The notes below the pieces were generated by a model. The model was not told where the DNA came from, did not search any database, and saw only the letters and a list, made by a program, of their open reading frames with translations. From Pseudomonadota bacterium (GTDB lineage: Bacteria > Pseudomonadota > Alphaproteobacteria > Caulobacterales > Caulobacteraceae), in NCBI GenBank assembly GCA_018241995.1, contig JAFECT010000007.1, positions 62,001 through 126,000 on the forward strand: DNA of 64,000 nucleotides, written 5' to 3'. The translations under genes and the position numbers were made by a program. Every line of letters begins with the position of its first letter. Positions within the stretch are counted from its first letter, which is position 1. This document shows, piece after piece, positions 41,407-50,432 of the stretch.

Positions 41407-41643
41407 CTACTGCGACCGGTCGCGTTCCGGGTGCGGCGAAGGGGGGTGTTGCGGCGCAGGGGCCTCGCCCGAGGCGCGTCGCTCGATCTCGACCAGCTCA
41501 CGCCAGGCGCGGCCGAGCATGGCCAAGCCGGGCGCCAAGGCGTCCCGCAGGGCGACGGTGAGCTTGGCGAACGCCGACTGAGACGCGTCGGCCGCTCTTG
41601 GCGGCTGCGCGGGGCGGCGCGGGCCGTCAGGCGATACTGTCAT
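41407..41643 (-). CDS. Small uncharacterised protein (78 aa)
   Basis: A short soluble protein with a proline-rich start, one central helix (FAKLTVALRDALAPGLAMLGRAWRELVEIERRA) and a proline/histidine-rich tail. No family is recognised. It is accepted because a strong GGAGGGG ribosome site lies just before ATG 41643, the helix is amphipathic, and no better gene occupies the interval. It lies downstream of the S9 peptidase on the same strand. Confidence 0.5.
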   Translation of the reverse strand: MTVSPDGPRRPAQPPRAADASQSAFAKLTVALRDALAPGLAMLGRAWRELVEIERRASGEAPAPQHPPSPHPERDRSQ

Positions 41644-41799
41644 GGCCCCTCCAAGGGCGTAAGCGAACTGGATGTGTCGGCAAGCGGCGACATGGCCGCG
41701 GGTTTCGCCGGAACAGGCCCCGGCGTCCCCACGCCGGGCGGCGGAAACCAGAATTTCCGTTCCCCGCCCGACCCTTGCCGGGAGAAACTTGCCGTAACG

Positions 41800-43887
41800 T
41801 TAACGTGCGAGATGGTCCTGCAGGAAGGCCGACTCCTCGCGCCACAGGCGCACCCAGGCCGAATGGCGCACGAAGCTGTGCGCCTCGCCGGGCAGGAGCA
41901 CGGTCTTCACCTCCACCCCGCGGTCGCGCAGGCGCCGGGCCAGGTCGACCGTCTCCTCGACATCGACGTTCTGGTCGCCCTCGCCATGGAACAGCAGAAC
42001 CGGCGAGCGCCAGCCGTCGACGGCGCCGAGCGGGGAGGCGGCCAGGGCCTGGACCCTGTCCTTGGGGTCGACGCCGAAGAAGCGGCTGGGGTTCAAGTGG
42101 AAAGGCCGCGCCGAGGGCCAGCTCCAATCGAACACCCCGTGAATGGCCACCCCGGCCTTGAACAGGTCGGAGTTGCGGGCCAGGGCCTGGCCGGTCAGAA
42201 GGCCCCCGTACGAGCCGCCCCAGATGCCGACACGCTTGGGATCGACCTCGGGTCGGGACGCCAGGAAGCGTTCGCCGGCGACCACGTCCTGGTACTCGCT
42301 GGCGCCGCGCCAGCCGCGCCCCTCCGCCTCGCGCCAGGCGCGGCCATAGCCTACGCCCGAGCGGTAGTTCACGCTCAGCACCACGAAGCCGAGTTCGGCG
42401 AAGCGGCGGTTCGCGGCGTAGTCGTTGGCGTAGTAGTCCATGTAGTGGAAGGCCGGGAACATCTGCCGCTGCGGCCCGCCGTGGACGTAGACCAGGGCGG
42501 GGTGCGGACCCGGCGTCGAGGGCTCGAACAGCTGGCCCGAGACGGTCTGGCCGTCGGCGGCCTTGAAGGTCACGGCCTTGGGCGCGGGCGCCGTGAACCG
42601 CGGGGTCCAGCCGTAGTCCTGGGGCTTTTCCGCCATCACCAGCCTGCGAGACTTCAGGTCCATGACCCGCAACAGGGGCGGGCTGTCGGCCGTGCCGCCG
42701 ACATAGGCCAGGTAGCGGCCGCCCGAGGCGCGGGCATTGGCGGCGACGAGGTCGGAGCCCAGCGGCAGGTCGGCGGCCTTGCCGGTCACCGCGTCCACCA
42801 CCGAGAGCTGGCGGGTCTGAATGTCGCGGCAGTTGCTCAGCACCATCAGTTCGGCGCCCACGCCCGGCTCGCTCTCGGCCGCTTCGCAGCCGCCGGGCGT
42901 GAGGGGCGTCGCCGGCCCACCGGCCGCGGCGACGGCGTAGAGCCTGGCCCAGCCGTCCGCCTCGCTCAGGAAGGCCACGCGTCCATCGCCGATCCAGCGC
43001 ACCGCCTGGTCGGCGTCCTCCAGGCCCGGCAGCTGACTGCGCTCCGCGCTGCGATAGAGTTCGCGCCGCGCGCCGTCCGCCAGATCGACGGCCTCGACGG
43101 CGACGGGTTCGCTTTCGGTCTGGTCGTAGGTGACGCCGTGCAGCCGGCCGGGGAAGCGCACGAAGGCGACATGGCGCTGGTCGGGCGAAAGCACCGGCGA
43201 GGCGATCCGGTCCGTGCCGGTCGCCAGCCACTCGACCCGGTCCGCGCCCAGGCGATAACGGCCGAGGAAGCTGTAGCCGCCCTTGTCCTCGGTGAAGAGC
43301 AGCGACTGTCCGTCCTCGAACCAGGTCACGTCGCCCCAGCGCGCGCCGCCCTTGGCCGCGACCCTGTCTTCGACCGCCGCGCCCGGTTCGTAGATGCGCA
43401 GGTCCTCGCCGTGGCGATAGAGCAGGCGCGCGCCGTCGGGTGAGAAGATCGCGCCGACGCCGGGACCTATGCGCTTGCCTTCACCGGGCGCCGAGGTGTC
43501 GAGCAGCCACAGGGTCGGCTTGGGCGCCTCGATCAGGCCGGCCGGGTTGTAGGCGTGCTCGCCGCCGTAGGCCCCGCCGGTCATAAAGGCGATGCGCTTG
43601 CCGTCCGGCGACAGCTCGACCGCGGTGATCAGCTGGCCGTCCACGTCGGAGCGCCCGGTCAGGCGCACCGGCTTGAAGTCGGGGCCGCGGGCGAACATCA
43701 CGAAGCTCATCTCGCCCTGGCGCACCAGCCAGGCGTAGGCGTCGGCGCGCTTCGCGCCGGAGACCTGGGTCGCCAGGGGGAATTCCATGAAGGCCGGCGG
43801 CGCGTCCGTCGAAGCAGGAGGCGCCGCGCTCGCGCCTGTCGTCGCCAACGCCATCGCGGCCGTCGCCGCCAAGACCAAGCCCCGCAT
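41800..43887 (-). CDS. Secreted S9 (prolyl oligopeptidase family) serine peptidase
   Basis: A 695-residue exported peptidase. A signal peptide (about residues 1-21) leads into a seven-bladed beta-propeller (about 40-430) and an alpha/beta-hydrolase domain. The catalytic Ser is in GIWGGSYGGLLTG, the Asp in HGEGDQNVDVEE and the His in LPGEAHSF, all in the expected order; PALVYVHGGPQRQ forms the oxyanion region. Dipeptidyl or acyl-aminoacyl peptidase activity is likely; exact specificity is unknown. It is divergently transcribed from an ABC ATPase and a permease-M1 aminopeptidase fusion, giving two peptidases in one locus. Confidence 0.9.
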   Translation of the reverse strand: MRGLVLAATAAMALATTGASAAPPASTDAPPAFMEFPLATQVSGAKRADAYAWLVRQGEMSFVMFARGPDFKPVRLTGRSDVDGQLITAVELSPDGKRIAFMTGGAYGGEHAYNPAGLIEAPKPTLWLLDTSAPGEGKRIGPGVGAIFSPDGARLLYRHGEDLRIYEPGAAVEDRVAAKGGARWGDVTWFEDGQSLLFTEDKGGYSFLGRYRLGADRVEWLATGTDRIASPVLSPDQRHVAFVRFPGRLHGVTYDQTESEPVAVEAVDLADGARRELYRSAERSQLPGLEDADQAVRWIGDGRVAFLSEADGWARLYAVAAAGGPATPLTPGGCEAAESEPGVGAELMVLSNCRDIQTRQLSVVDAVTGKAADLPLGSDLVAANARASGGRYLAYVGGTADSPPLLRVMDLKSRRLVMAEKPQDYGWTPRFTAPAPKAVTFKAADGQTVSGQLFEPSTPGPHPALVYVHGGPQRQMFPAFHYMDYYANDYAANRRFAELGFVVLSVNYRSGVGYGRAWREAEGRGWRGASEYQDVVAGERFLASRPEVDPKRVGIWGGSYGGLLTGQALARNSDLFKAGVAIHGVFDWSWPSARPFHLNPSRFFGVDPKDRVQALAASPLGAVDGWRSPVLLFHGEGDQNVDVEETVDLARRLRDRGVEVKTVLLPGEAHSFVRHSAWVRLWREESAFLQDHLAR

Positions 43888-44030
43888 CGTCCATCCCCCC
43901 GACCGTCGCGATGGGGCGACAGTGTCACGCGATCCCGCACGGCGGAAGGCTTTGCGATGATGACAGTTACTTCACTTGCCCCGGCGCGCAGGCTTTGCGA
44001 GCCTCCACGCTCACGCTGGGGAAATAGCGC

Positions 44031-44918
44031 ATGCTGGTCGTCGAGAAGCTCACGCACGTCTATCCGAACGGGACGAAGGCGCTCGATAATGTGAGCCTGA
44101 TGGTGCCCAAGGGCATGTACGGCCTGTTGGGGCCGAACGGGGCGGGCAAGTCCACCCTGATGCGCTCCATCGCCACCCTGCAGACACCCACCGCAGGCTC
44201 GATTCGCTTCGGTGACACCGGCGAGATCGACGTCATCGCCGAGCCTGAAAAGTTGCGGCGCACCCTGGGCTATCTGCCGCAAGACTTCGGCGTCTATCCG
44301 CGGGTGTCGGCCTACGACATGCTCGACCACATGGCGGTGCTGAAGGGCATCGGCAACGGCCGTGAGCGCAAGGAGACGGTCGAGCAACTGCTCAACCAGA
44401 CCAACCTGTGGGGCGTGCGCAAGAAGGCCCTGGCGGGCTTCTCCGGCGGCATGCGCCAGCGCTTCGGCATCGCCCAGGCCCTGATCGGCGACCCACAGCT
44501 GATCATTGTCGACGAGCCCACCGCGGGCCTCGACCCGGAAGAACGCAACCGCTTCCTGAACCTGCTGGCCGAGATCGGCGAGAACGTCGTGGTGATCCTG
44601 TCCACCCACATCGTCGAGGACGTGGCGGACCTCTGCCCGCAGATGGCGATCATGGACGGGGGCTCGATCAAGCTCGAGGGCTCGCCTGCCGACCTGATGG
44701 CGGCGCTGAAGGGCCGGGTGTGGCGCAAGACCATCGCCAAGACCGACCTGGACGCCTATCGCCAGAAGCATCGCGTGATCTCCACGCGCCTGTTCGCCGG
44801 CAATACGGTGATCCACGTGCTGTCCGACAACGACCCCGGCGACGGGTTCGAACCGGTCCCGGGCGGGCTGGAAGACGTGTATTTCTCAACGCTCGCCGCT
44901 TCGCGCGCCGCGGCCTGA
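44031..44918 (+). CDS. ABC transporter ATP-binding protein
   Basis: A 295-residue ATPase subunit. It shows Walker A (GLLGPNGAGKSTLM), the Q loop (LGYLPQDFGVYP), the signature FSGGMRQRFG, Walker B (LIIVDEPTAGLDPEER) and the H loop (LSTHIVED), followed by a regulatory tail of about 80 residues. It belongs to the ABC-2 exporter type and lies 10 bases before the permease-aminopeptidase fusion, which it presumably energises. Confidence 0.93.
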   Translation: MLVVEKLTHVYPNGTKALDNVSLMVPKGMYGLLGPNGAGKSTLMRSIATLQTPTAGSIRFGDTGEIDVIAEPEKLRRTLGYLPQDFGVYPRVSAYDMLDHMAVLKGIGNGRERKETVEQLLNQTNLWGVRKKALAGFSGGMRQRFGIAQALIGDPQLIIVDEPTAGLDPEERNRFLNLLAEIGENVVVILSTHIVEDVADLCPQMAIMDGGSIKLEGSPADLMAALKGRVWRKTIAKTDLDAYRQKHRVISTRLFAGNTVIHVLSDNDPGDGFEPVPGGLEDVYFSTLAASRAAA

Positions 44919-44928
44919 GGAGCAAGCG

Positions 44929-47900
44929 ATGTTCGGCAAGATCGCGGGCTTCGAGCTCCGCTACCAGCTGCGCAGTCCGGTCCTGTGGATCTGCGCCATC
45001 CTCCTGTTCCTCATCACTTTCGGCGCGACCACGGTGGACCAGATCCGCATCGGGTCGGGCGGCAACGTGCACAAGAACGCGCCGGTCGCCATTGCGCAGA
45101 TCTGCATGGCGATGAGCCTGTTCTACATGTTCGTCTCAACCGCCTTCGTCTCGAACGTGGTGGTGCGCGACGACGAGACCGGCTTCGGCCCGATCCTGCG
45201 GGCCACGCGCCTGTCCAAGATCGACTATCTGAGCGGCCGCTTCACCGGCGCCTTCATCGCCGCCGCGATCGGCTTCCTGGCGGTGCCGCTGGGCATCTTC
45301 GTCGGCTCTTACATGCCGTGGGTCGACTCCGAGACGATCGGCGCCAACCGGCTGGCCGACTACGCCTACGTCTATTTCCTGCTGTGCCTGCCGACGGTGT
45401 TCCTGACCTCGGCGATCTTCTTCGCGGCGGCCACGGTCACGCGCTCCATGATGTGGACCTATGTCTGCGTGGTCGGACTGCTGATCGTCTACACGGTCGC
45501 CACTGCGTCCCTCGGCCGTAAGCCGGAATTCGAGACGCCGCTGGCCTATGGCGAGCCGTTCGGCTTTGTCGCGTTCAATCATGTGATTAAGTACTGGACT
45601 GCGACCGAGCGCAACACCCAGCTGCCGCCATTCACCGGTCCGCTGCTGGCCAACCGCCTGATCTGGTCCCTGGTCGGCGTGGGCTTCCTCGCCCTGGCGC
45701 ACGCCCTGTTCCGCTTCGGCGTGAAGGGCGCGAAGCTGCGCAAGCACCAGAAGCTGCAAAAGCTGGCCGACAAGACGCCCGCGCCGGCCGCTGCCTCCGG
45801 GCGGCTGCCGAAACCCGTGTTCAACGGCGCCACTGCCCGCACCCAACTCTACGCCCGCACCAAGTTCGAGATGGGCCAGGTGTTCAAGAGCCCGGCCTAT
45901 TTCGTGCTGCTGGCGCTGGGCCTGTTCAACTCGATCGGCGGGCTCCTCTTCGCCCGCGAGCTCTACGGCACGGAAATCTATCCGGTCACCCGCGTGACCA
46001 TCCAGACCCTGATGGGCAGCTTCTCGATCATCCCCATCATCGTCTCGATCTACTACGCGGGCGAGCTGGTCTGGCGCGAGCGCGACCGCAAGACCCACGA
46101 GATCGTCGACGCCACCGCTGTGCCCGACTGGGCCTTCGTTTTCCCCAAGGCCCTGGCGATCTCGCTGGTGCTGATCTCGACCATCGCCATCAGCTGCCTG
46201 GCGGGCATCCTGGTGCAGACCTTCAAGGGCTACACCAACTACGAACTCGGCAAGTACCTGGTCTGGTACATCATCCCGCAGGGGATCAACTGGACCCTGG
46301 TCGCCGTCTTGGCGGTGTTCCTGCAGGCGATCTCGCCGCACAAGTTCGTCGGCTGGGGCCTGATGGTGATCTATCTGATCACCACCCTGACGCTGAACAA
46401 CCTGGGCTTCCAGAACAACCTCTACCACTACGGCGGCGGGCCGGGCGTGCCCCTGTCCGACATGAACGGCCGAGGCCATTTCTGGGTCGCCGAGGCCTGG
46501 TTCAACGTCTACTGGGCCGCCTTCGCCGTCATCCTGCTGATCCTCAGCTACGGCCTGTGGCGGCGAGGCACCGAGGTGCGTATGTCGCCGCGCCTGCGCC
46601 GCCTGCCGCGTCGCCTCAAGGGGCCGGCCGGGGTGGTCATGGCTCTGGCGGCGTTGGTGTTCGTGGCCACCGGCGCATGGATCTTCGTCAACACCTCGGT
46701 CTGGAACCACTACGAGACCAACATCGACGGTGAGAAGCGCCTGGCCGACTCGGAGAAAGCGCTGCTGCGCTATGAGCACGTCGACCAGCCCACCGTCACG
46801 GACGTGAAGCTGAACCTCGATCTCTACCCGCACCAGACCCGCCTGGTCTCCAGCGGCGTCTATGCGATGGAGAACCGCAGCGGCCATCCGCTGGCCGAGG
46901 TGCACCTGAACTCGAACCGCGACCTGCGCTACGAGCGTATCGACATCCCAGGCGCGCGGCTGGTGAAGGACTACGCCGACTACGGCTATCGCATCTACCG
47001 CTTCGACAAGCCCCTGCAGCCCGGCGAGAAGACCACCCTGACGTTCAAGGCGGTGTTGGAGCAGAAGGGCTTCAAGAACGAAGGCAACATGCGCCGCATC
47101 GCCGACAACGGCACCTTCGTCGCCAACAACGAGTTCGCGCCCATGCTGGGCATCGACCGCTCGGGCTTCCTGCAGGACCGCGCCAAGCGGCGGAAGTACG
47201 GCCTGCCGGCCGAGCTGCGCATTCCCAAGCTCGAGGACGACAGCGCCCGCGCCAAGAACTACATCGGCAATGCGCCCTGGGTGATGGCCGACATCACGGT
47301 CACGACCGAGGCCGACCAGACCCCGATCGCGCCGGGCTACAAGGTGTCAGACCACACGGCCAACGGCCGCCGCACAGCCGAGTTCAAGACCGACGCGCCG
47401 ATCCTGGCCTTCTTCTCGGTGCAGTCGGCCCACTACGCCGAGAAGCACGAGCTCTATAAGGGCATCGACATCGCGGTCTATTACGACCGCCAGCACCCCT
47501 ACAACGTGGACCGCATGATCTCGGCGGCCAAGGCGGGCCTGGACTACTTCCAGCCCAACTTCGGGCCCTACCAGTTCCGCCAGCTGCGCTTCATCGAGTT
47601 CCCCGACTACGCCCAGTTCGCGCAGTCGTTCGCCAATACGGTGCCCTGGTCGGAAGGGCTCGGCTTCATCGCCGACGTGCGCAAGCCCGAGAACATCGAC
47701 TACGTGACCTACGTCGGGGCGCACGAGCTGGGCCACCAGTGGTGGGCGCACCAGGAGATCAGCGCCCAGATGCAGGGCGGCACCATGCTGGTCGAGACGC
47801 TCGCCCAGTACTCCGCCCTGATGGTGATGGAGAAGAAGTACGGCAAGGATCAGATCCGCCGCTTCCTGAAGTACGAACTCGACAACTACCTGCGCTCGCG

Positions 47901-48513
47901 CGGCGGCGAGGCGGTCGAGGAAGTGCCGCTGGAGCGGGTCGAGAACCAGCCCTACATCCACTACCGCAAGGGCGCGCTGGTCATGTACCTCCTGAAGGAC
48001 CAGATCGGCGAGGACGCGGTCAACCGCGCGCTTCGGCGGTTCCTGGAGCAGTACAAGTTCAAGGGCGCTCCGTTCGCCTCGTCCAAGGACCTGGTCAAGC
48101 TGTTCAAGGAAGAAGCGCCGGCCGACAAGCAGCAGCTGATCGTCGACCTGTTCGAGAAGATCACGCTGTACGACGTCAAGGCGTCCAAGGCGGTGGTTAA
48201 GAAGCGGGCGGACGGCAAGTACGACGTCACCCTGACCGTCTCGGCCAAGAAGCTCTACGCCGAGGGCAAGGGCAAGGAAGTGGAGTCGCCGATGGCCGGC
48301 GAGACCTTCGACGTGGGCCTGTTCTCGGCCAAGCCGGGCGAGAAGGACTTTGCGTCGAAGAACGTGATCCTGTTCCAGACCGTGCCGCTGAAGTCGGGGA
48401 CCCAGACCTTCAGCTTCGTCGTCGACAGGGCGCCGACCTGGGTGGGCGTGGATCCCTACAACAAGCGCATCGACCGCAACTCGGACGACAATCTGGTGCA
48501 GCCGAGCGCCTGA
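44929..48513 (+). CDS. ABC-2 permease fused to M1-family aminopeptidase
   Basis: A 1194-residue fusion. Residues 1-590 hold two sets of six membrane helices typical of ABC-2 permeases plus a thirteenth span (GVVMALAALVFVATGAWIFV). Residues about 600-1120 form an M1 metallopeptidase: zinc motif HELGHQWW (932-936), third ligand Glu in MLVETLAQY, and a YHYRKG-like substrate tyrosine region (YIHYRKGALVMYLLKDQ). A C-terminal beta domain follows. If the N terminus is cytoplasmic, thirteen spans place the peptidase in the periplasm. GAGGAG precedes ATG 44929. Combined permease/peptidase proteins exist in databases, but their transported substrate is unknown. Confidence 0.9.
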   Translation: MFGKIAGFELRYQLRSPVLWICAILLFLITFGATTVDQIRIGSGGNVHKNAPVAIAQICMAMSLFYMFVSTAFVSNVVVRDDETGFGPILRATRLSKIDYLSGRFTGAFIAAAIGFLAVPLGIFVGSYMPWVDSETIGANRLADYAYVYFLLCLPTVFLTSAIFFAAATVTRSMMWTYVCVVGLLIVYTVATASLGRKPEFETPLAYGEPFGFVAFNHVIKYWTATERNTQLPPFTGPLLANRLIWSLVGVGFLALAHALFRFGVKGAKLRKHQKLQKLADKTPAPAAASGRLPKPVFNGATARTQLYARTKFEMGQVFKSPAYFVLLALGLFNSIGGLLFARELYGTEIYPVTRVTIQTLMGSFSIIPIIVSIYYAGELVWRERDRKTHEIVDATAVPDWAFVFPKALAISLVLISTIAISCLAGILVQTFKGYTNYELGKYLVWYIIPQGINWTLVAVLAVFLQAISPHKFVGWGLMVIYLITTLTLNNLGFQNNLYHYGGGPGVPLSDMNGRGHFWVAEAWFNVYWAAFAVILLILSYGLWRRGTEVRMSPRLRRLPRRLKGPAGVVMALAALVFVATGAWIFVNTSVWNHYETNIDGEKRLADSEKALLRYEHVDQPTVTDVKLNLDLYPHQTRLVSSGVYAMENRSGHPLAEVHLNSNRDLRYERIDIPGARLVKDYADYGYRIYRFDKPLQPGEKTTLTFKAVLEQKGFKNEGNMRRIADNGTFVANNEFAPMLGIDRSGFLQDRAKRRKYGLPAELRIPKLEDDSARAKNYIGNAPWVMADITVTTEADQTPIAPGYKVSDHTANGRRTAEFKTDAPILAFFSVQSAHYAEKHELYKGIDIAVYYDRQHPYNVDRMISAAKAGLDYFQPNFGPYQFRQLRFIEFPDYAQFAQSFANTVPWSEGLGFIADVRKPENIDYVTYVGAHELGHQWWAHQEISAQMQGGTMLVETLAQYSALMVMEKKYGKDQIRRFLKYELDNYLRSRGGEAVEEVPLERVENQPYIHYRKGALVMYLLKDQIGEDAVNRALRRFLEQYKFKGAPFASSKDLVKLFKEEAPADKQQLIVDLFEKITLYDVKASKAVVKKRADGKYDVTLTVSAKKLYAEGKGKEVESPMAGETFDVGLFSAKPGEKDFASKNVILFQTVPLKSGTQTFSFVVDRAPTWVGVDPYNKRIDRNSDDNLVQPSA

Positions 48514-48528
48514 TCGGACTGATGCATT

Positions 48529-48552
48529 TTCCCCGCGCCGGGGAAGCCTTTT
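48529..48552 (+). terminator. Probable terminator after the permease-aminopeptidase gene
   Basis: TTCCCCG (48529-48535) pairs with CGGGGAA (48539-48545) around a 3-nt loop, followed by GCCTTTTG. An alternative hairpin GAAGC-CTTTT-GCTTC overlaps it. It lies 16 bases past the stop codon. Confidence 0.5.
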
Positions 48553-48636
48553 GCTTCGGCGTGGGGGAACCGCCTTAACCGTGGGGCGGCGGTCCGCTAG
48601 GGTCGTCGCCGTGGCGTTTGGGGGGCGGCTCGGCAC

Positions 48637-49932
48637 ATGACCTGCGAAGTCATGCTCATGAACCTGGAGGGGGTCGCCCTGGCCGCCGACAGCGCCGTGA
48701 CCATCATCGGCGGCCGCAATCCGCGCGTGCTGAGCCAGAGCGGCGTCGACAAGATCTTTGTGCTGGACGAGACCGCGCCGGTGGGCGCGATGATTTATGG
48801 CGTGGCCAGTTTCGCCGACTTCCCGTGGAAGACGGTGTTCGGCGCCTTCACCTCGACCGCCGCCGGCAAGATCGACGGGGTGGAAAGCTGCGCCAAGGCG
48901 CTGGTCTCGTTCCTCGGCGCGCTGGATTCCAACGGCGGGGCAGGGGGCCTGGCCATCCCCAAGAACGCGGAAGCCGCCAGCTTCGCCGACTATGTCGAGG
49001 GCTTTGTCGACCGCTTCTACACCCTGATGATCCAGCGCGGCTGGGACGACAGCACGCCGCCTCCGGCCGACCTGCCGGAGCTGGCCCTGGCGCACCTGCG
49101 CGACGAAATCCTCTACGACGCCGAGTATGTGGTCGAGGGCATGGTCAAGCCGCCGGCCAAGCCCAAAGGTCGGCCCAAGATCGCCGAGCCCTCCGACCGT
49201 CTGGCGACCTTCCTGTCCGAGCACCTGAAGCCGCGCCTGGACCGCGCCCTGAAGCGCTACTTCCCCAAGGGCGGCGTGCCCGAGGGCGTGCGCTCGGGCC
49301 TCGACACCCTCTGCGCCCAGTCGGTGCTGGTGGAATGGCTGCCGCCGGCGATCCCGGTCACCGGCCTGGTGCTGGCGGGCTTTGGGAAGAAGTCGCACAC
49401 CCCGACCTATGTGAACCTGCAGATCCTGGGCGCCTTCGGGGGGGTGCTGCAGTATCGCTACGAGAAGGCCGGCGGGCCCGTCGCCGGGCGTCAGCCGGTC
49501 GTGTTCGAATCCTACGCCCAGGACGAGCTGATCCACGCCTTCCGCTACGGCGCCCAGTACGGCTTCATCTCCACCGCCTACGAGGCGACCTTGCACGCCT
49601 TCGCCCAGAGCTTCGAGGACATGCTGGAGCTGGTGGCCAGGAAGGATCAGGCCCTGGCGGCCGAAGCCGCGGCCATCGCCGACAAGGCGCTTTTGCAGGC
49701 GCCGGCCATCGGCATGATCGTGGCGATGCAGGAGCGGGAGGCGCACGTGGCGCGCACCTTCGGGCCGCTCCTCGACTCCGCCTCGATCGACGTGCTCGGA
49801 CGGCACGCGACCAAGCTGGTGGAATTGTCTATCATCGAGCACGAACTCACCGGATCGGGATCGGTCGGAAGGCCGGTTTCGCTGCTCAGAATGGAGAAGG
49901 GCCGATGCCGGCTGGAAAAGGACGGCGCCTGA
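48637..49932 (+). CDS. Predicted Ntn-hydrolase (proteasome-like fold), uncharacterised
   Basis: A 431-residue protein whose first 60 residues resemble a proteasome/HslV beta chain: after Met removal Thr would be residue 1, GVALAADSAVT puts Asp at position 17, and VDKIFVL gives a candidate Lys near position 38, followed by VGAMIYGVASF. A later segment, TGLVLAGFGKKSHTPTYVNLQI, resembles the second sheet of the Ntn fold, so residues about 75-235 may be a helical insertion. No signal peptide. ATG 48637 is the start that exposes Thr2; a longer frame is not used. Its stop region overlaps the next gene by 28 bases. Hydrolase activity is inferred from the N-terminal pattern only. Confidence 0.75.
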   Translation: MTCEVMLMNLEGVALAADSAVTIIGGRNPRVLSQSGVDKIFVLDETAPVGAMIYGVASFADFPWKTVFGAFTSTAAGKIDGVESCAKALVSFLGALDSNGGAGGLAIPKNAEAASFADYVEGFVDRFYTLMIQRGWDDSTPPPADLPELALAHLRDEILYDAEYVVEGMVKPPAKPKGRPKIAEPSDRLATFLSEHLKPRLDRALKRYFPKGGVPEGVRSGLDTLCAQSVLVEWLPPAIPVTGLVLAGFGKKSHTPTYVNLQILGAFGGVLQYRYEKAGGPVAGRQPVVFESYAQDELIHAFRYGAQYGFISTAYEATLHAFAQSFEDMLELVARKDQALAAEAAAIADKALLQAPAIGMIVAMQEREAHVARTFGPLLDSASIDVLGRHATKLVELSIIEHELTGSGSVGRPVSLLRMEKGRCRLEKDGA

Positions 49933-50288
49933 CGGGCGGCGCGCCCAAGGGCTTCTTCGATCAGCAGTTCGGGGCCCGCCTGTGGGCCGCCGCCGAAAAG
50001 GGCGTGGGCGCCATAGCGAGGCTCGACGCCCGTCGCGCCTCGTGGCTCGGCCAGGCCGAGGCCCTGCCGCGCATCGAGCGGGTCCAGCCAACCCGCAAGC
50101 TGTTCTCCTGGCCGCCCTTTGCCCGCACCCGCGATCCGGTCGACGACCGCAAGGCGGAGATCATGGCGGATCTGGAGGCCGTGGCCGCCGGGCGGCCTGA
50201 GGCCAGCGCCGAGATCGCGCGCGACCGCAACCCGTCCACAGGCGCAACCAAGACTGCTGCGGCGATCCGGCCCGGCGTCGCGGCCTAG
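49905..50288 (+). CDS. Small uncharacterised protein coupled to the Ntn-hydrolase
   Basis: A 127-residue soluble protein, basic at the N terminus (MPAGKGRRLTGGAPKGFFDQQFGARLW) with a helical centre and an Ala-rich tail. No family is recognised. ATG 49905 lies inside the last 28 bases of the Ntn-hydrolase gene with an AGAAGG ribosome site, so the two are translationally coupled and probably functionally linked, for example as regulator, adaptor or substrate. The start is supported by the overlap and the ribosome site. Confidence 0.65.
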   Translation: MPAGKGRRLTGGAPKGFFDQQFGARLWAAAEKGVGAIARLDARRASWLGQAEALPRIERVQPTRKLFSWPPFARTRDPVDDRKAEIMADLEAVAAGRPEASAEIARDRNPSTGATKTAAAIRPGVAA

Positions 50289-50372
50289 AATTTCATCGCG
50301 AAATCCGTAGTTTGCCGTATTCCCCGGCGGGTTGTCGGCTAACGCCGTTACGCCTGCGACGATAAAGGCCGC

Positions 50373-50398
50373 TTGACCGGCGGCGCTTCTGCTAAGAT
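50373..50398 (+). promoter_or_regulatory. Candidate housekeeping promoter before the 157-aa secreted protein
   Basis: TTGACCG (50373-50379) and GCTAAGAT (50391-50398) with 11 bases between them fit the Caulobacter sigma-73 pattern (TTGACGS, N10-14, GCTANAWC). The start codon is 35 bases downstream. Confidence 0.5.
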
Positions 50399-50432
50399 GC
50401 AGATCAAGTAAAGCCGGGGGGCGGAGGTTTTC

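Noticed and set aside
41719..41738. GC hairpin CCCGGCGT/ACGCCGGG between the S9 gene and the 78-aa gene
   Set aside because: No T-run on either strand, so it is not called a terminator; it may still be structural.
47347..50091. A 914-codon reverse-strand frame over the M1 domain and the Ntn-hydrolase
   Set aside because: It is a mirror frame of real genes with no motifs, signal peptide or ribosome site.
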